Positions 61,351-64,000 of a stretch of DNA of 64,000 nt are shown here, in pieces; position 1 is the stretch's first letter, and every line of letters starts with the position of its first letter. The notes below the pieces were generated by a model. The model worked only from the letters and a program-made list of their open reading frames with translations. It did no database searches and was not told the DNA's origin. The translations under genes were made by a program, and so were the position numbers. This DNA comes from Edolisoma coerulescens (lineage: Eukaryota; Chordata; Aves; Passeriformes; Campephagidae), in NCBI GenBank assembly GCA_013397115.1, contig VWZW01007179.1, positions 1,732,176 to 1,796,175 on the forward strand, in the 5' to 3' direction.

Positions 61351-63380
61351 GAGTAACGCGGGTAATTCTCCACCCGAGGTACCTCGGAGTCATGCCCGCC
61401 TACAGTGCTGCAGACGATGCGCTGACAACCAAGTTGGTGACTTTCTATGAGCACCTGAAGGACTCCTCTGTGCCTTCTCACCAAGCGACTGTCCTCCTGT
61501 TTGACCCCAGCAATGGTACTTTGAAAGCTGTAAGTCTCGTGTGCCCTGCCTTCTTCTCTGCTCGTGCTGGCAGTTCTCACTTCTGCTTCCCGGAGCTGCT
61601 GTAAATTGACCTGAGTTTACCGACATCATCACTGTGTTTCTGGCAAATCAGGATTTGGCCTAAAGCTGCTTATGTTTCGTTTGTGTTGAACTGTACTCAC
61701 TGTGCTATTTACTGCTGCTTGTGGTTTGAATCTGAGAGCTCAGAGGGGAACTGGAAGAGAGAAATGATCAGGAAAAGTTAATTTGGCATTTGAAAGCAAA
61801 AATACCCCCCCACCTTGCGGATAAAGAATGGATCCTGAACCATCTTAAGTCTCAAATTGAGAGAGATTTACAATTTGCATTGCAGGGAATAGTGTTCAGA
61901 GTCTGATTATTTAAAGTATTTAAGTTTTTGGTTTTTTTTTAAAGAATAGTGATGATTTGCATTGCACTTTAGTAATAATGATTTATTAACGGGCCAAAAC
62001 TGGTCAAGAAAACTGTCTTGGGTTTTCCTGACAAACGTGTGGGGTTTTTAAGCCCCATAATTAATAAGTGTGCAGTAGCTAATGCACATTGAGGCAGGAG
62101 TGTCCCATATGTGATGCACATTTAAGGAATTCCACAGTTCCCTGTCACCCCTCTGTACAGACCAAGGCAGTGCAGGCTGGGGAACCACTGCCAGCTTGCA
62201 CTNGCCCGGTTCTCGCCATGGGCTCCGCTCCGCCGGTGTTCATCGGCGCCGAGGAGGTGGAGAAGCACCTGCACCGCGCCAGCCTCCTGCTGCCGGCGCT
62301 GGAGGCCGCCCTGGCCAACTTCTCGGCGGGCGCGGCGGGCGGGGTGGTGCAGCCCGTGCGCACCGTGCTGCCCGTGCCCCGCCACGGCGGGTGAGGGGCG
62401 CGGCGGGGTGGCGGCAGCGGGGGGCGGATCGCGGCGGGGAAGGGGCCGGGTGCGCGGATTTGGGGCGTCAGAAAATGCCCTTGGTACCGAGTTACCGATT
62501 AACGGGCTGGGAGCGGCGTGACGGGCAGGGCCCGCTGGCCGTGAGCTCCCGGGATAACGGAGCGTNCCACCTTGCGGATAAAGAATGGATCCTGAACCAT
62601 CTTAAGTCTCAAATTGAGAGAGATTTACAATTTGCATTGCAGGGAATAGTGTTCAGAGTCTGATTATTTAAAGTATTTAAGTTTTTTGTTTTTTTTTAAA
62701 GAATAGTGATGATTTGCATTGCACTTTAGTAATAATGATTTATTAACGGGCCAAAACTGGTCAAGAAAACTGTCTTGGGTTTTCCTGACAAACGTGTGGG
62801 GTTTTTAAGCCCCATAATTAATAAGTGTGCAGTAGCTAATGCACATTGAGGCAGGAGTGTCCCATATGTGATGCACATTTAAGGAATTCCACAGTTCCCT
62901 GTCACCCCTCTGTACAGACCAAGGCAGTGCAGGCTGGGGAACCACTGCCAGCTTGCACTGGTCCCTGGTCTTCCTGGAGTGCAGAGTATTGGAGTCCCAT
63001 CCATGAATTCCCTGCGCTGGAGAGCCAGGGAAGTGCAGTGCATCAGGAGTTGGGTGGGTTAGAGGTGGCTCTTCTCTGACCATTTTCACTCCTTTTGTGC
63101 TGATGGAATGATAGGGAAGAACTGGAATAAACAGAGAATCTGCCCAGTTGAAACGTGACTTTGTATGGTTTGTGGTTGCTATAATAACAATTGCCAACTT
63201 TTACGTGTGTATACCTTTTATATCTGTAATATCACATCATTCACAAACTGGATGAAAATGTTTGGCATTTATTCATATTTTCAGTGTTCACTTCGGTCTG
63301 TTTGAATTTTTTGAAAGGTCCTGGATGGCAGTGTCATTACAGCAAAACGAACAGCTGCAGTTTCTGCCATTGCTACCAAG
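60994..63380 (+). CDS. CRYM: CRYM, mu-crystallin / ketimine reductase (5' part, assembly disordered)
   Basis: CRYM is a cytosolic NADPH-dependent ketimine reductase of the ornithine cyclodeaminase/mu-crystallin family that also binds thyroid hormone T3. Exons 1 to 3 encode about 129 of the roughly 314 residues; the nucleotide-binding part lies beyond the window. Recognisable segments are ALANFSAGAAGGVVQPVRTV, YLGVMPAYSAADDALTTKLV, VPSHQATVLLFDPSNGTL and VITAKRTAAVSAIATK, all close to the human protein. Exon 1 is present twice. The upstream copy lacks an ATG, while the only copy with an ATG sits downstream of exon 2. Single N characters at 61,045, 62,203 and 62,566 mark junctions, so the order is probably an assembly error. 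The gene is head to head with UQCRC2. Confidence 0.93.
61379..61529 (+). CDS. CRYM: CRYM exon 2
   Basis: YLGVMPAYSAADDALTTKLV, TFYEHLKDSSVPSHQATVLL, FDPSNGTLKA. Acceptor acccgag, donor GCT|gtaagt. Its first base completes a glycine with exon 1. Confidence 0.95.
61810..62202. repeat. CRYM intron 2 segment, copy of 62,567-62,959
   Basis: Starts ccaccttgcggataaagaat and ends ccagcttgcact. Both copies are 393 bases; the only difference I see is one G/T in a T-run. Confidence 0.93.
62206..62565. repeat. Second copy of CRYM exon 1/intron 1 segment, bounded by N
   Basis: A 362-base block delimited by single N at 62,203 and 62,566. It looks like a small contig inserted between two overlapping contig ends. 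Confidence 0.92.
62218..62390 (+). CDS. CRYM: CRYM exon 1, downstream copy with intact ATG
   Basis: ATG at 62,218 in a gccATGG context gives MGSAPPVFIGAEEVEKHLHR, then ASLLLPALEAALANFSAGAA and GGVVQPVRTVLPVPRHG; donor GG|gtgagg. The codon structure is correct and matches the human AAEVEEHL region better than the upstream copy. Its place after exon 2 is not biologically sensible. Confidence 0.85.
62567..62959. repeat. Second copy of CRYM intron 2 segment
   Basis: Repeats 61,810-62,202; beyond 62,959 the sequence is unique and leads to exon 3. Confidence 0.93.
63318..63380 (+). CDS. CRYM: CRYM exon 3
   Basis: Twenty-one codons: VLDGSVITAKRTAAVSAIAT then K. The acceptor ttgaaag is purine-rich; donor AAG|gtgtgt. 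Confidence 0.94.
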
Positions 63381-64000
63381 GTGTGTCTTCTGTTCTCTCA
63401 TGGGGGGCTTGGAGTTACACAATGACTGGAAGGAATGATTCAAATGGCTTTTCATCCAATACAGCTTTAAATTAGATTTATGATAACATATGTACTTCCA
63501 GGGAAAACTTAAACTCACTGTTCTGTCATGTCTGGCTTTAACACTTTGTGTGTGATTGGAGAAGGAATGAGTTATATTTTTGTGACTTCTATTGCACGCT
63601 CTTTCTCTGTAATTTTCTCTTTCTCTTGCTGTCTTTCTCTGTAATTTTCTTTCTTTTGTGTTTGTCTTAACATGCCCCTTTATGGCTTTGGGTGATGTAG
63701 CTGTGGTGATGTATTGAATTTTATTTAGATAGATGCCTTCTGCTGTCAGGACAGGACAGGTGGCTTGCACTGGACCTGTAAAAAGAGGGAAAAAGCACAT
63801 TTCATTTCTCTTAAGATAGATGATGCCCACTATAGATGAATAACTTGTCCAGAGGTGTCTGTCTGTCTGTCAGTGTCTCTGTTGTCACTGGAAGGTGTCC
63901 AGATGACTGTCCCTGACCGTGGCCATAAACTCCAGTGTCTGCAGGCAGGTGAGGTGTATCTGGCTGTGTGTTGCTTTACATCACCTCAGGTTCAATTGGA
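63381..64000 (+). other. CRYM: CRYM intron 3, simple repeats only
   Basis: No exon found. A duplicated ctttctctgtaattttct occurs at 63,601 and 63,633, and a tgtc run at 63,856-63,871. Confidence 0.7.

Noticed and set aside
60982..62959. Genuine tandem duplication of CRYM
   Set aside because: Copies are near identical, contain no exon 2 or exon 3 duplicate, and end precisely at single N characters, which fits contig overlap better.
63288..63830. 180-codon open frame antisense to CRYM exon 3
   Set aside because: Overlaps the conserved CRYM exon on the other strand and runs through simple pyrimidine repeats. It is a shadow of CRYM.

Overview
The window looks like chromosomal DNA from a bird. 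It has compact vertebrate genes with many small exons and GT-AG introns, two typical avian CR1 LINE 3' fragments, and an AT-rich background broken by three CpG islands. Five genes are recognisable: VWA3A (minus), MOSMO (minus), PDZD9 (plus), UQCRC2 (minus) and CRYM (plus). From memory, the first four match the human 16p12.2 order read in reverse. I cannot tell the species.

Layout. At 315-13,380 is the 3'-truncated (window edge) VWA3A gene: 18 coding exons whose reading phases all fit together, plus a likely untranslated first exon in a CpG island. At about 13,750-45,000 is MOSMO: a 3.6 kb 3' UTR, exon 3 at 17,369-17,553, exon 2 at 24,217-24,429, and an intron 1 of at least 20 kb. MOSMO exon 1 is not visible and is probably inside the 338-base N gap at 44,805-45,142. 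At 46,631-46,807 is one PDZ exon of PDZD9 on the plus strand; I could not find the rest of its PDZ domain before UQCRC2. At 49,115-58,626 is UQCRC2, with 13 exons covering all of the mature protein except the presequence exon. A CpG island at 60,040-61,350 is shared head to head with CRYM, of which exons 1-3 are present and exon 4 onward lies beyond the window.

The roles are mostly unrelated: an axonemal-type VWA protein, a membrane attenuator of Hedgehog signalling, a small PDZ protein, a complex III core subunit, and a ketimine reductase/thyroid hormone-binding crystallin. What links them is architecture. MOSMO/PDZD9 and UQCRC2/CRYM are head-to-head pairs on CpG islands, UQCRC2 and PDZD9 are convergent, and the MOSMO poly(A) signal abuts the VWA3A promoter island.

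The points most worth checking are an apparent false duplication at CRYM exon 1/intron 2 (single-N junctions, exon 1 copied downstream of exon 2), a PDZD9 gene that seems to break off mid-PDZ, a VWA3A N-terminus about 400 residues shorter than I recall for mammals, a GC-AG intron in VWA3A, and three perfect or near-perfect hairpins within 250 bases of MOSMO intron 1. I found no convincing new biological system.
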